Below, piece after piece: positions 54,481 through 63,235 of a stretch of 64,000 bases of DNA. Position numbers and translations under genes: made by a program. The notes under the pieces were generated by a model. It saw only the letters and a program-made list of their open reading frames with translations. It searched no databases and was not told the DNA's origin. The stretch covers positions 1 to 64,000 of the forward strand of contig NZ_JPVQ01000007.1 of assembly GCF_000772965.1 (NCBI RefSeq), read 5' to 3'. Position 1 is the first letter of the stretch; every line of letters begins with the position of its first letter. The stretch is from Ureibacillus massiliensis 4400831 = CIP 108448 = CCUG 49529 (GTDB lineage Bacteria > Bacillota > Bacilli > Bacillales_A > Planococcaceae).

Positions 54481-55092
54481 TTATTTTTTTATAAACATTT
54501 GTGTCCAGATGTTACCGTCCTCAACAAAACCTACACCAATATGCGTATAGCTAGAGTTTAAAATATTTGCGCGGTGACCTGAACTATTCATCCATGCATT
54601 GACTACTTCTTGAGGAGATCTTTGCCCTTTTGCAATATTTTCTCCAGCAGCACTGTAGTTAATTCCATATGCTTTCATCATGTCGAATGGAGATCCATAC
54701 GTCGGACTTGTGTGACTGAAGTAATTTTTGTTAGCCATATCCTGAGATTTATGCTCAGCTACTCTTGATAGCTCCCAATCATATTTTAATGCTGATAACC
54801 CTGCATTTGCACGCTCAACGTTTACAAGACGAATAACTTCTTGTTCATAAGCCACTCCTTCTTGTGTTGGAATGTTAATTTTTTGTCCTGGATAAATTAA
54901 ATTCGGATTTTGTAATTGTGGATTTGAATTAATTAATTCTTGTACACCTGTTTCTGTTTTTACTGCGATTTTCCAAAGTGAATCACCTTTTACTACTGTA
55001 TATGATGAACCAGCTGCTAAAGCTGTTACTGGAATAAGTAATGATAACGATAAAACAGAAGCAATTGCTCCTTTTTTCAAGTTCTTAAACAT
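54481..55092 (-). CDS. Secreted LysM-CAP domain protein (YkwD-like)
   Basis: A 203-residue exported protein: signal peptide (LKKGAIASVLSLSLLIPVTALAAG), one LysM module (SYTVVKGDSLWKIAVKTETGVQELINSNPQL, later NIPTQ) for peptidoglycan binding, and a CAP/SCP domain (VIRLVNVERANAGLSALKYDWELSRVAEHKSQDMA, HTSP, GENIA, HRANILNSSYTHIGVGF). Related YkwD/SafA-type proteins associate with cell wall or spore coat. Biochemical activity is unknown. Confidence 0.92.
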   Translation of the reverse strand: MFKNLKKGAIASVLSLSLLIPVTALAAGSSYTVVKGDSLWKIAVKTETGVQELINSNPQLQNPNLIYPGQKINIPTQEGVAYEQEVIRLVNVERANAGLSALKYDWELSRVAEHKSQDMANKNYFSHTSPTYGSPFDMMKAYGINYSAAGENIAKGQRSPQEVVNAWMNSSGHRANILNSSYTHIGVGFVEDGNIWTQMFIKK

Positions 55093-55407
55093 CTAATCAA
55101 TCCTCTCTATTTGGTATAGTTCTATGATAATAGCAGTCTACTACTGAATTCATTGCAAAAATTTTGGCACGATTGTTGCGTAATCATTACATAAAAATTA
55201 CTTTCAGTCTTAAAATTTGCCGCATCAATAGTTCTTTAGTTGTCATCTTTGTAAAATAGAATTTGAAAATACATAAAAATATTTTTTGTTTTTTCCAAAA
55301 CACAATACTATTTTCCATGTTTTATATAAATTTTTTGGAAAAAAAAGAGAGAAAGCAAGTAAATTTCGCTTTCTCTTTAACAAATACAAGTCTATTTTTC
55401 AATTATA

Positions 55408-55947
55408 TTACTTAATAATTTTACTAATGGATTTAAATTCATCACCTTTAGCAATTTGTTGCATTTCAAATAGTGCCATTTCTACTGTTGACACTTTTGC
55501 TCCAATCTGCACCATCTTTTGAAGACCAATTTCACTACTTAAAGAAGTCCTAGATGATACACAATCAGCTAACACTTCAACTTCGTAACCTTTAAAAAGT
55601 AATTGAGCTGCTGTTTGATATACGCAAATATGTGTTTCAATTCCTGCAAGCAATACTTTTTTACGTCCTGTTGCTTCGAGTTGTTCTACAAATTCAGGCG
55701 TATCATATGCACTAAACGTAATTTTTTCAATTGGTTGTTGACCATCTAAATGTTGTGCAATTTCCTCAACAGTTGGACCAAGCCCTTTTGGATACTGCTC
55801 TAGCCATAAAATCGGTAATCCTAACACTTTCGCTCCTTGCACTACATTTGCGATGTTTTGAATGACAAATTCACTCTTATCAACTATTCGTGCAAGTTTC
55901 CCTTGAATATCAATCAATACTAATACTGTATCCTCTTTGTGTAACAT
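55408..55947 (-). CDS. Isochorismatase-family cysteine hydrolase
   Basis: About 179 residues, YcaC-like. The catalytic triad is visible: Asp in LVLIDIQGKL, Lys in the PIEKITFSA region and Cys in AGIETHICVYQTA. Substrate is unknown (nicotinamidase and isochorismatase are family members, but their extra motifs are not evident). The ATG at 55947 is better spaced from GGGGAAA than the one six bases upstream. Confidence 0.9.
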   Translation of the reverse strand: MLHKEDTVLVLIDIQGKLARIVDKSEFVIQNIANVVQGAKVLGLPILWLEQYPKGLGPTVEEIAQHLDGQQPIEKITFSAYDTPEFVEQLEATGRKKVLLAGIETHICVYQTAAQLLFKGYEVEVLADCVSSRTSLSSEIGLQKMVQIGAKVSTVEMALFEMQQIAKGDEFKSISKIIK

Positions 55948-56093
55948 ACTCATTTCCCCTTTTCATGTAAATTGAATTGGATCGTCTCCTTCATTATATA
56001 TGTCAATTATTAGAACTTCATCTATAAGTTAAACTGTTCATTGAATCGATAGTTTTTGACATGTATAGTTAAAGGGTAGAAAGGGTGAATTTT

Positions 56094-56537
56094 TTGTTAA
56101 GATTAAGTTGGCTAATTAGTTTAGGAATCTCTCTTTTGGGATTTATTATTATAGAGCATTTTTTCACAATTCAACCTGAGGGCGTATCTGGTAGTGGGAA
56201 TTCTGGAGCAATTGGAATAGCACTAGTTCTTCCCTTCTTGTTACTAAGCTTATTTACAACATATCGATATTTCTCCGAGCTTTCACGAAATGCAAAGGAC
56301 AAACTGAATCGCATTTTTGCATTGGTAAGTGGTATTATTTTGATCGGAATTTTTATCTATTTCGCCAATGGATATAAGAATGACATTATTGAATCTTTAG
56401 GTGGGCCAACGACAGATCCAAATTCAAAAATTTATGGATTCCCCCTACTGAATCAATATACGAATCATGTATTCTTTAATTTTTATACATTTGGATTAGT
56501 TCATACAATCAGTGGATTGATCGTAAGCCCGAAATAG
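56094..56537 (+). pseudogene. Membrane protein gene truncated at its 3' end by IS66 insertion
   Basis: The frame (TTG at 56094 or GTG at 56085, AAAGGGTGA nearby) encodes about 147 residues with four hydrophobic segments (LSWLISLGISLLGFIIIEHFF, AIGIALVLPFLLLSLFTTY, IFALVSGIILIGIFIYFA, VHTISGLI). The last four codons (VSPK) come from the left end of the IS. On the far side of the element the target duplication continues in frame as GLIGGFVGLSKPKKEELPE and stops at 58924-58926, so the intact protein ended with about 15 other residues. The shortened product may still be made. Family not recognised. Confidence 0.85.
56515..56522. repeat. IS66 target-site duplication, left copy
   Basis: GATTGATC, identical to 58869-58876; 8 bp is the duplication length typical of IS66. 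Confidence 0.92.
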
Positions 56538-56572
56538 ATAAAAATGCATACCGAAAGGTATGCATGACGAAT

Positions 56573-56608
56573 AGCCTACAATCTAACTCATTTTTGGATT
56601 GTAGGCAT
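56573..56608 (-). terminator. Terminator-like hairpin after tnpC
   Basis: GCCTACAATC and GATTGTAGGC (about 56573-56605) form a 10-bp stem just beyond the tnpC stop. A palindrome ATGCATACC...GGTATGCAT at 56544-56565 lies further out. Confidence 0.6.
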
Positions 56609-58185
56609 TATTTTACACATGTAGATTGGATCGCTTTTGACCAAGGCATGTAGTTATGTAAAATTTCCGGTTGATTATGAATCGGTAAGTTTGGGAGATC
56701 TGTCAATACCTTCACTAGGTATTGATAAAAATCAATGCCGTTTGCTTTAGCAGTTTCCGCTAAACTTAAACAGACCGCATTTGCCTTTGCGCCAGCCTCA
56801 CTGACAGAGAAAAGCCAATTTTTTCTCCCAATTACAGTTGGCCGAATTGCATTTTCAGCTGGGTTATTATCTATTTCAATGCGCCCATCCTGTAGGAATG
56901 CTTTTAATTCCTGCACTCGATTCAACGTATATTCCGCTGCTTTTGCCAGAGCATTCTTCCCATAGAATGGCGATTCTTCAACCCATTTCAGGAATTTCTC
57001 AACTATGGGTTTTGAATATTTGTTTCGCAATTTTCGGCGTTTGCTTGATGAACACTTTTTAAATTGGCTCTCTAACTTATACAACTGATCACAATAACCA
57101 ACGCCAATCCGTCCATTCTTACTGTCAGCTTTTAACCAGTATCGCCGAACATGAGCCCAACAGTTTGCGAATGTGATATTTGGTAATTTACCGTATGCCG
57201 AATAGCCATCGCAAATGACGGTTCCTCTGAAGTTTGTTGTGAATTCTTCCAACACAGTACGACCTCTAGATAATGCACTTTGGAAAAGTACAATAACCGG
57301 ACCTTGTGATGGAACGGTTTTAAATACCCAGTTGTATGCATTCGATTGACCTGGTTTCCCGTCCGATCTATTTAAGATTTGGGCGTAAGTTTCATCAATA
57401 TGGAGAATCGACTTGGAAAGGAGTACCTCCTTCATCCGGTCATAGATTGGTAAAAGCCATTCTTCTGCTACACGAATTACCCAGTTGGATAAGTTTTTAT
57501 CATTCGTTAGTAACCCTGAACGCTCCCATTCTTTTACTTGGCGATATAGTGGTAAATATTGAATGAACTTATCATAAATTAATTTCGCCAACACAGTTGG
57601 TCCTGCGATGCTGCGAGGAATGACCGCCATTGGCGCTTTGCCACGTTTAATTTGTGCGTTCTGTGTCGAGTCTTTTTTACATCGCTTGCACTCATAGGCA
57701 TGCTCTATATGCTGAACACGAACCATCTTCGCTGGAATAAACTTGGCTTCTTCACGAACAATAGTGCTGCCGATTTCATGCATATTACTCTGACAACAGT
57801 CACATTGAAGGTCCGAAGGATGATGATGAACTTCTTCAATTTCTACATCTTCCTTAAATGAATCATTGCGCTTTTTATTTTTGATTTTACGTATAACTGT
57901 ATAGCTAACACTCTCCGTGCTTTGTTCATCTGTGTGCTCAGAATCGCTAAAAGACGGGTCATCCTCGAATAAAGAACACTGCCCATCTGGAGCTTGATAT
58001 TTCGATTTTTCTGACTTTGATCCATATAATGTTTTTGTTAAATGGTGAATTTGTTCTGATAAGTATTTGTTTTGAGCCAATGATTGATCTAACTTTTTAG
58101 AAAGCTCTTCATTTTGTTGTTTCATAATAGCTATTTGATTCTCTAGTAACGTAATTAATTTTTCAGTTGAATTCTTATTACTCAT
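56608..58185 (-). CDS. tnpC: IS66 transposase TnpC
   Basis: About 525 residues from ATG at 58185 (GGTGA upstream). N-terminal coiled coil (ENQIAIMKQQNEELSKKLDQSLAQNKYLSEQIHHL), a zinc-binding region (CDCCQSNM, CKRC), and a DDE core: first Asp in ILHIDETYAQIL, second in GTVICDGYSAYGKL, and Glu in EIDNNPAENAIRPTVIGRKNWLF. Cuts and joins the IS ends. It appears intact. Confidence 0.95.
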   Translation of the reverse strand: MSNKNSTEKLITLLENQIAIMKQQNEELSKKLDQSLAQNKYLSEQIHHLTKTLYGSKSEKSKYQAPDGQCSLFEDDPSFSDSEHTDEQSTESVSYTVIRKIKNKKRNDSFKEDVEIEEVHHHPSDLQCDCCQSNMHEIGSTIVREEAKFIPAKMVRVQHIEHAYECKRCKKDSTQNAQIKRGKAPMAVIPRSIAGPTVLAKLIYDKFIQYLPLYRQVKEWERSGLLTNDKNLSNWVIRVAEEWLLPIYDRMKEVLLSKSILHIDETYAQILNRSDGKPGQSNAYNWVFKTVPSQGPVIVLFQSALSRGRTVLEEFTTNFRGTVICDGYSAYGKLPNITFANCWAHVRRYWLKADSKNGRIGVGYCDQLYKLESQFKKCSSSKRRKLRNKYSKPIVEKFLKWVEESPFYGKNALAKAAEYTLNRVQELKAFLQDGRIEIDNNPAENAIRPTVIGRKNWLFSVSEAGAKANAVCLSLAETAKANGIDFYQYLVKVLTDLPNLPIHNQPEILHNYMPWSKAIQSTCVK

Positions 58186-58247
58186 CTCATTCACCACATT
58201 TCAGTACAGTTTATCTATGAATGATTATACCATCTGAAATGTATTGT

Positions 58248-58601
58248 CTAAAAGATGCCTTTTGAAGATTTAGCTATTGCTTTTGGTTGTGCTATGGATA
58301 GTCCTTCTAGTAACCAACGCAATTCCTGTTGTGTTAAGTTTTGAACTTCTGCTTCATTTTTTGGCCATTGTAGCTTTCCATTATCAATACGTTTATATAA
58401 TAATGCGAATCCGTCACCATCGAAATATAAACATTTATACCGATCACGACTCCATCCAGAGAAAAGAAAAACTGCATCGCTATATGGATCAAGTTGAAAT
58501 GTATCCTGTATAAGCGTTGCTAATCCATCAATGCCTTTTCTCATATCCGTACGACCACAAATAATATAGATATTTTTCACCTTTGTAAAATCATGAATCA
58601 T
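58248..58601 (-). CDS. tnpB: IS66 accessory protein TnpB
   Basis: A 117-residue protein of the IS66 Orf2 family (YIICGRTDMRKGIDGLATLIQ, AVFLFSGWSRDRYKCLYFDGDGFALLYKRI). It is needed for efficient transposition; the mechanism is unclear. It overlaps tnpA by 11 bp, as is common in the family. Confidence 0.95.
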   Translation of the reverse strand: MIHDFTKVKNIYIICGRTDMRKGIDGLATLIQDTFQLDPYSDAVFLFSGWSRDRYKCLYFDGDGFALLYKRIDNGKLQWPKNEAEVQNLTQQELRWLLEGLSIAQPKAIAKSSKGIF

Positions 58602-58785
58602 AATTACGCAACTCCCTAATAACCGTTTGGATGACGTAGTTCTTAACGTCAGGGAAGAAGGAGATTTTTAGATGATTTGCTTGAATAACGCAAATAGGTT
58701 TTGCTGGTCCACGACCAGCTGAAGTAGTTGTATTTGAAGTCGTTTCCAATTTGACTGGAACGATTGATACTTTGTCTGTTGACAT
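58591..58785 (-). CDS. tnpA: IS66 accessory protein TnpA (short form)
   Basis: 64 residues from ATG at 58785, after GGGAGGTG. It is shorter than classical TnpA (about 100 or more) and lacks an obvious HTH; the segment PICVIQANHLKISFFPDVKNYVIQTVIREL may correspond to the second half. Position and overlap with tnpB support the assignment. Confidence 0.75.
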   Translation of the reverse strand: MSTDKVSIVPVKLETTSNTTTSAGRGPAKPICVIQANHLKISFFPDVKNYVIQTVIRELRNYDS

Positions 58786-58868
58786 AAAAAGCACCTCCCT
58801 TGAATTGATACCTTTATAGTACCGAGAGGTGCGATTAGAAAATATGCGTTATTTGAGTACGGGCTTAC

Positions 58869-58876
58869 GATTGATC
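58869..58876. repeat. IS66 target-site duplication, right copy
   Basis: GATTGATC, matching 56515-56522. Confidence 0.92.
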
Positions 58877-58926
58877 GGTGGGTTTGTTGGTTTATCCAAA
58901 CCGAAAAAAGAGGAGTTGCCAGAATA
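58877..58926 (+). pseudogene. Severed 3' end of the IS66-interrupted gene
   Basis: Continuing in the frame of the upstream part, these bases encode GGFVGLSKPKKEELPE and a TAA. A terminator hairpin follows directly, marking the original gene end. Confidence 0.8.
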
Positions 58927-58944
58927 AATGGCAACTCCTTTTTA
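58911..58944 (+). terminator. Rho-independent terminator of the interrupted gene
   Basis: AGGAGTTGCCA pairs with TGGCAACTCCT, loop of about 7, followed by TTTTT. Confidence 0.85.
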
Positions 58945-58954
58945 TGTGATGAGG

Positions 58955-59035
58955 TTGATATGTGCGGGTTCACGAGATTTTGTTCGATTTTGCGAAGTTT
59001 AAGTGCGGGTTCTGCGATTTTATGTGCGAACCTCA
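58955..59035. repeat. Degenerate repeats with GTGCGGGTTC and CGATTTT cores
   Basis: GTGCGGGTTC occurs twice (about 58965 and 59004), alternating with CGA(T)TTTTG-type cores, and GTGCGAACC ends the array; spacing is about 20 bp. It lies directly after the pheT stop side. Confidence 0.65.
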
Positions 59036-59040
59036 ACAAT

Positions 59041-61449
59041 CTATCTCACTTCTGCACCAGCTTCAGCTAAAGCTTTTAACACTTTATCGTGTGCATTTGA
59101 TACATCTTCATCTGTTAACGTACGTTCTGGATCGAAGTATGTTAACGTGAAGGCTACTGATTTCTTACCAGCTTCAATTTTATCACCTTGGTAAACGTCA
59201 AATACCTTTACGTCTTTTAATAACTTCGTACCGGCATTGCGGATAATACTTTCGATTTCTCCTGCTGGCGTTGTACGTTCTAACTCTAAAGCAATATCAC
59301 GTGTTATCATTGGGAAACGTGGTACTGGTGTATAAACAAGCGCTTCTGTTGTAGCTTGTAAAATTGCATATAAATTCAATTCAGCTACATATGTTTCTTT
59401 TAAATCAACTTTCTTACGCTCAGCTGGATGAAGTCCACCGATAATTCCGATTTTTTCTCCATCTAATTTTATGATTGCTGTTTGGCCTGGGTGTAAACCA
59501 TCCACAGCACCTTTTTCAAATGATACGCGATCAACTAAACCTAATTTATCAAATAAACCTTCAACAATACCTTTTGCAACAAAGAAATCAACGTTGCGTT
59601 TTTCACCTTGCCATGAGTGATCTAACCATTTTCCAGTTAAAATAAGCGCAAGATGCTCCTCTTCATATGGAAGACCTTCATCCGTCTGACCAAGGAAAAC
59701 TGAGCCAATTTCATATAGTCCTACAGAATCTGCTTTACGTGCAATATTGTAGCTTGCAGATTCAACTAAATGCGGAATTAAACTTTGACGTAATGTAGTA
59801 CGTTCCTCGCTCATTGGCATTAATAGTTTTGTTGTTTCTTCTACTTTTAACGCAAATTTTTGAGATAATTCCTCTGAAGTTAAAGAATACGTAACTGCTT
59901 GAAGCAAGCCCGCTCCTTCTACAAAGCTACGTACTATACGACGTTTTGCTTGGTATGGTGTTAAACCACCAACAGTCTCATTGCCTTCTGGTAAAGTCAT
60001 CGGAATTTCATCGTATCCATAAAGTCTTGCAACTTCTTCTACGATATCTTCTTCAATTTTAATATCTTGGCGTCTTGTTGGTGCATCAATAATCAATAAA
60101 CCATTTGCAGCTTCAACGTCAAATTTTAAACGATTTAAAATTGAAAGCATATCTTCCAAAGATATCTTCATACCAAGTCTTGCGTTAATGAAATCAGGAG
60201 AAACGACAACACGTGCTGGTGTTTTGTCCAATTCATCAACCATTACAGTACCTTCTAATGCTTCACCACCAGCAATTTCAGCGAGTAATTGTGCAGCACG
60301 TTCTGCTGCTGGAAGGACGCGATTTGGATCTACACCTTTTTCAAAACGAGCAGAAGCATCAGAACGTAAACCTAGTTCCTTCGAAGTACGGCGAACAGAG
60401 AGTCCATCAAAATATGCAGCTTCAATAACTACAGTAGTTGTTGATTCTGTTACTTCAGAATTTGCACCGCCCATAACACCTGCAATTGCAACTGGTTCTT
60501 TACCATTTGTAATAACCAAGTTATGCGCTTTTAAAGTACGTTCTTGATCGTCTAGAGTAACGATTTTTTCTCCTTCATTTGCTAAACGAACAACGATTTC
60601 TTTTGAGTTTAGCGCATCGTAATCAAAGGCGTGAAGCGGTTGACCATATTCCATAAGAATGTAGTTCGTAATATCCACAACATTATTGTGAGGGCGCACG
60701 CCAGCAGCCATTAAATAATTTTGTAACCAAAGTGGTGATTCAGCGATTTTTACATTTTTCACTACTTTCGCTGCATATAATGGATTTAAATCTGGTGCAT
60801 CTGTACGCACTTGAATATAGTCATCTGCTTTTTCGTATGAAGTTTCATATTTGATTTCTGGAAGTTTTACTTCTTCTGATAAAATCGCTGCAACCTCATA
60901 AGCAACACCTAACATTGATAATGCATCGGAACGGTTTGGCGTTAATCCAAGTTCAAGAACGATATCGCGTAAGCCGATTAATTCTAATGCATCACTGCCT
61001 GGTGTTGCATCTTCTGGTAAAACGTATATGCCATCAGCATATGCTTTCGGTACAACACGACCTTCAATCCCAAGCTCTTGCAGTGAGCAAATCATACCGT
61101 TTGATTCTTGACCGCGCATCTTTGCTTTTTTAATTTTAACGCCACCAGGTAAGCGAGCACCTGGTAATGCAACGATTACTTTTTGTCCTTGATCAACATT
61201 TGGTGCGCCACAAATAATTTGACGAACATCGCCTTCGCCAACTTCTACTTGGCAAATGTTTAATTTATCTGCATCTGGATGCTTTTCCTTCGAAACAACG
61301 TAACCTACAACTACATTCGTCATTCCTTGAGAACGGTCGATGACAGCATCTACTTCAATACCTGAGCGTGTAATTTTTTCTGCTAAATCTTCTGGTGCTA
61401 AGTCTTTTATATCTACATATTGTTTTAACCAATTTAATGATACTAACAT
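59041..61449 (-). CDS. pheT: Phenylalanyl-tRNA synthetase beta subunit
   Basis: An 802-residue subunit. The N-terminal tRNA-binding (EMAP/OB) domain carries VVVGYVVSKEKHPDADKLNICQVEVG, then B3/B4 editing domain, B5 domain (YEVAAIL; PTRRQDIKIEEDIVEEVARLYGYDEIP), the catalytic-like core, and a C-terminal ferredoxin-like anticodon-binding domain (PVPRFPMITRDIALELERTTPAGEIE, SVAFTLTYFDPERTLTDEDV). It starts 12 bp after pheS, and the pair forms an alpha2-beta2 enzyme. Confidence 0.97.
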   Translation of the reverse strand: MLVSLNWLKQYVDIKDLAPEDLAEKITRSGIEVDAVIDRSQGMTNVVVGYVVSKEKHPDADKLNICQVEVGEGDVRQIICGAPNVDQGQKVIVALPGARLPGGVKIKKAKMRGQESNGMICSLQELGIEGRVVPKAYADGIYVLPEDATPGSDALELIGLRDIVLELGLTPNRSDALSMLGVAYEVAAILSEEVKLPEIKYETSYEKADDYIQVRTDAPDLNPLYAAKVVKNVKIAESPLWLQNYLMAAGVRPHNNVVDITNYILMEYGQPLHAFDYDALNSKEIVVRLANEGEKIVTLDDQERTLKAHNLVITNGKEPVAIAGVMGGANSEVTESTTTVVIEAAYFDGLSVRRTSKELGLRSDASARFEKGVDPNRVLPAAERAAQLLAEIAGGEALEGTVMVDELDKTPARVVVSPDFINARLGMKISLEDMLSILNRLKFDVEAANGLLIIDAPTRRQDIKIEEDIVEEVARLYGYDEIPMTLPEGNETVGGLTPYQAKRRIVRSFVEGAGLLQAVTYSLTSEELSQKFALKVEETTKLLMPMSEERTTLRQSLIPHLVESASYNIARKADSVGLYEIGSVFLGQTDEGLPYEEEHLALILTGKWLDHSWQGEKRNVDFFVAKGIVEGLFDKLGLVDRVSFEKGAVDGLHPGQTAIIKLDGEKIGIIGGLHPAERKKVDLKETYVAELNLYAILQATTEALVYTPVPRFPMITRDIALELERTTPAGEIESIIRNAGTKLLKDVKVFDVYQGDKIEAGKKSVAFTLTYFDPERTLTDEDVSNAHDKVLKALAEAGAEVR

Positions 61450-61461
61450 TATTTTACCCCC

Positions 61462-62499
61462 TTACCCTTCTGTACGATGGAATTGTGATACGAATCGATT
61501 GTCATTTGTATAGAAATGACGAATATCTTCCACACCGTATTTCAACATCGCAATACGCTCAACACCCATACCGAATGCAAAGCCTGAATATTTCTTCGGA
61601 TCATAGCCACCCATTTCAAGAACGTTTGGATGTACCATACCAGCTCCTAAAATTTCAATCCAGCCAGTATGTTTACATACGTTACAGCCTGATCCTCCGC
61701 ACTTAAAGCAAGAAATATCCATTTCTACTGATGGTTCAGTGAATGGGAAAAAGCTTGGGCGCAAGCGAATTTCACGCTCTTCACCGAACATTTTTTTCGC
61801 CATTGTATTAAGCGTTCCTTTTAAATCGCTCATACGAATATTTTCTCCCACAACAAGACCCTCAATTTGCATAAATTGATGAGAGTGCGTTGCATCATCA
61901 TTATCACGACGGAACACTTTCCCTGGACAAATAATGCGGAACGGTTCACCATTTTTCTCAAGCATTGTACGAGCTTGAACAGGGGAAGTATGTGTACGCA
62001 ATAAAGTTTCTTCTGTAATATAGAACGTATCCTGCATATCACGAGCTGGGTGACCTTTTGGTAAGTTTAATGCTTCAAAGTTGAAGTAATCTTTTTCAAC
62101 CTCTGGACCTTCTGCTACTTCATACCCCATTGCAATAAATAGGTCTTCAATCTCTTCAACTACACGAGTTAATGGGTGACGGTTTCCTATGCGAACAGGA
62201 CGTCCTGGTAATGTTACGTCAATTGCTTCTTTTTCCAATTGCTCTTGAATTGCTAATTCCTCTAGTTGAGCTACTTTTTGTTCTAATTTTTCTGTCACAT
62301 TTTCACGCACAGTATTTACAAGAGCACCCATTTTCGGACGTTCTTCTGGAGATAATTTCCCCATTCCTTTTAGTAAATCTGTAATTGGACCTTTTTTCCC
62401 TAAATAAGCAACACGAACTTCATTTAATTCTTTTAAGTTCGAAGCCACTTCAATTTTCGCTAAAGCTTCTTGCTCTAATTGTTTTAGTTGTTGTTCCAT
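61462..62499 (-). CDS. pheS: Phenylalanyl-tRNA synthetase alpha subunit
   Basis: A 345-residue class II synthetase subunit with an N-terminal coiled coil ([35 protein letters not shown]) and the catalytic core: [60 protein letters not shown], and [13 protein letters not shown] (motif 3). AGGAGGTT precedes ATG. Expression is under the T-box leader upstream. Confidence 0.97.
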   Translation of the reverse strand: MEQQLKQLEQEALAKIEVASNLKELNEVRVAYLGKKGPITDLLKGMGKLSPEERPKMGALVNTVRENVTEKLEQKVAQLEELAIQEQLEKEAIDVTLPGRPVRIGNRHPLTRVVEEIEDLFIAMGYEVAEGPEVEKDYFNFEALNLPKGHPARDMQDTFYITEETLLRTHTSPVQARTMLEKNGEPFRIICPGKVFRRDNDDATHSHQFMQIEGLVVGENIRMSDLKGTLNTMAKKMFGEEREIRLRPSFFPFTEPSVEMDISCFKCGGSGCNVCKHTGWIEILGAGMVHPNVLEMGGYDPKKYSGFAFGMGVERIAMLKYGVEDIRHFYTNDNRFVSQFHRTEG

Positions 62500-62563
62500 T
62501 AATTATAACCTCCTTAGTTATTGAACCTTTTGGGTGGTATATGTTTTGAATTATCACGATTGA

Positions 62564-62718
62564 ATCGCTCTATTTTGTGTCAATATCGATCTATTTTGTG
62601 TCCGAATCGATATAATTTGTGTCTGAATCGATACATTTTGTGTCCGAATCGACCCATCGCAATTGAATCGATCTTTTTGTGTCCTTATCGACCTATCACA
62701 CTATTCTTCGATCGCACA
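62564..62718. repeat. Degenerate 21-bp repeats in the pheS leader
   Basis: Seven to eight copies with cores CGATCTATTTTGTGTC and (C)GAAT, unit 19-21 bp. They lie between the T-box terminator and the pheS ribosome site, so they are transcribed in the pheST mRNA. A period of 21 bp keeps one + strand frame open across the array, which mimics a gene but has no ribosome site. Confidence 0.85.
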
Positions 62719-62739
62719 TTTCATCACTTCTCAAAACAA

Positions 62740-62773
62740 AATAAAAAACCCCGCCCCAAAAAGGGACGAGGAT
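62740..62773 (-). terminator. T-box terminator hairpin
   Basis: On the - strand CCTCGTCCC and GGGGCGGGG (62771-62749) form a stem around TTTTT-type loop bases, followed by six U. It competes with the antiterminator that includes the T-box sequence. Confidence 0.88.
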
Positions 62774-62995
62774 TATTCGCGGTACCACCCTAGTTATTGC
62801 AAATTTGCAATCACTTCATTACGATAACGACAATGTTGCCGGCATTCCTTTACAGCATACTAGCTGGTCCCGGAAGCTGCTTGCGAGGTGAACTTCAATA
62901 TTCATTGATGCTATGCAAGCTTTCAGTCAACGGCTTGCATTCCCTTTTAGCTAATCGAACATTTACTCTTCTCGCTCAAGCGCATTTATAAGATG
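62774..62995 (-). promoter_or_regulatory. T-box riboswitch, Phe-specific
   Basis: The T-box core AGGGTGGTACCGCG lies at 62778-62791 on the - strand, upstream of the terminator. About 100 nt before it, the stem I specifier loop contains TTC (62890-62892, read GAAGTTCACC), the codon for Phe, consistent with control of pheST. Uncharged tRNA-Phe would stabilise the antiterminator. Confidence 0.92.
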
Positions 62996-63235
62996 TATTA
63001 AAAAACAATCTGAATACATTCTACGATATTTTATTCATTGTTTCAAGGTGTTGTAACCATTCCCCGTCTATCTTTACACAAATTAACAATCCTATAATTT
63101 CCTTCATTTATCGTTATTATTCTTCTAATTATTATTTAACAATAAATTTTTTGAACTTTTGCACAATTTGTCATTTTTTAGTTTATAATGATGTTAATTA
63201 ATATTACATAAAGAGGGGTGTTTTTATGTTATTCG
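62996..63235. promoter_or_regulatory. Divergent promoter region of pheST leader and chemotaxis-type gene
   Basis: AT-rich, no gene seen. On the + strand TATAAT at about 63184-63189, with TTGCAC 19 bp upstream, may serve the downstream gene; the spacing is long. Confidence 0.4.

Larger units (their letters stand above)
56523..58868. mobile_element. IS66-family insertion sequence, complete (2,346 bp)
   Basis: The ends begin GTAAGCCCG on both sides in inverted orientation, and the element is flanked by an 8-bp direct repeat. It carries the three canonical genes tnpA, tnpB and tnpC on the - strand, all open. The exact target duplication indicates simple transposition without later rearrangement. 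Confidence 0.95.

Noticed and set aside
62521-62793. 90-codon + strand open frame of repeating residues
   Set aside because: It is opened by the 21-bp period of the repeat array and overlaps the T-box terminator; it has no ribosome site.
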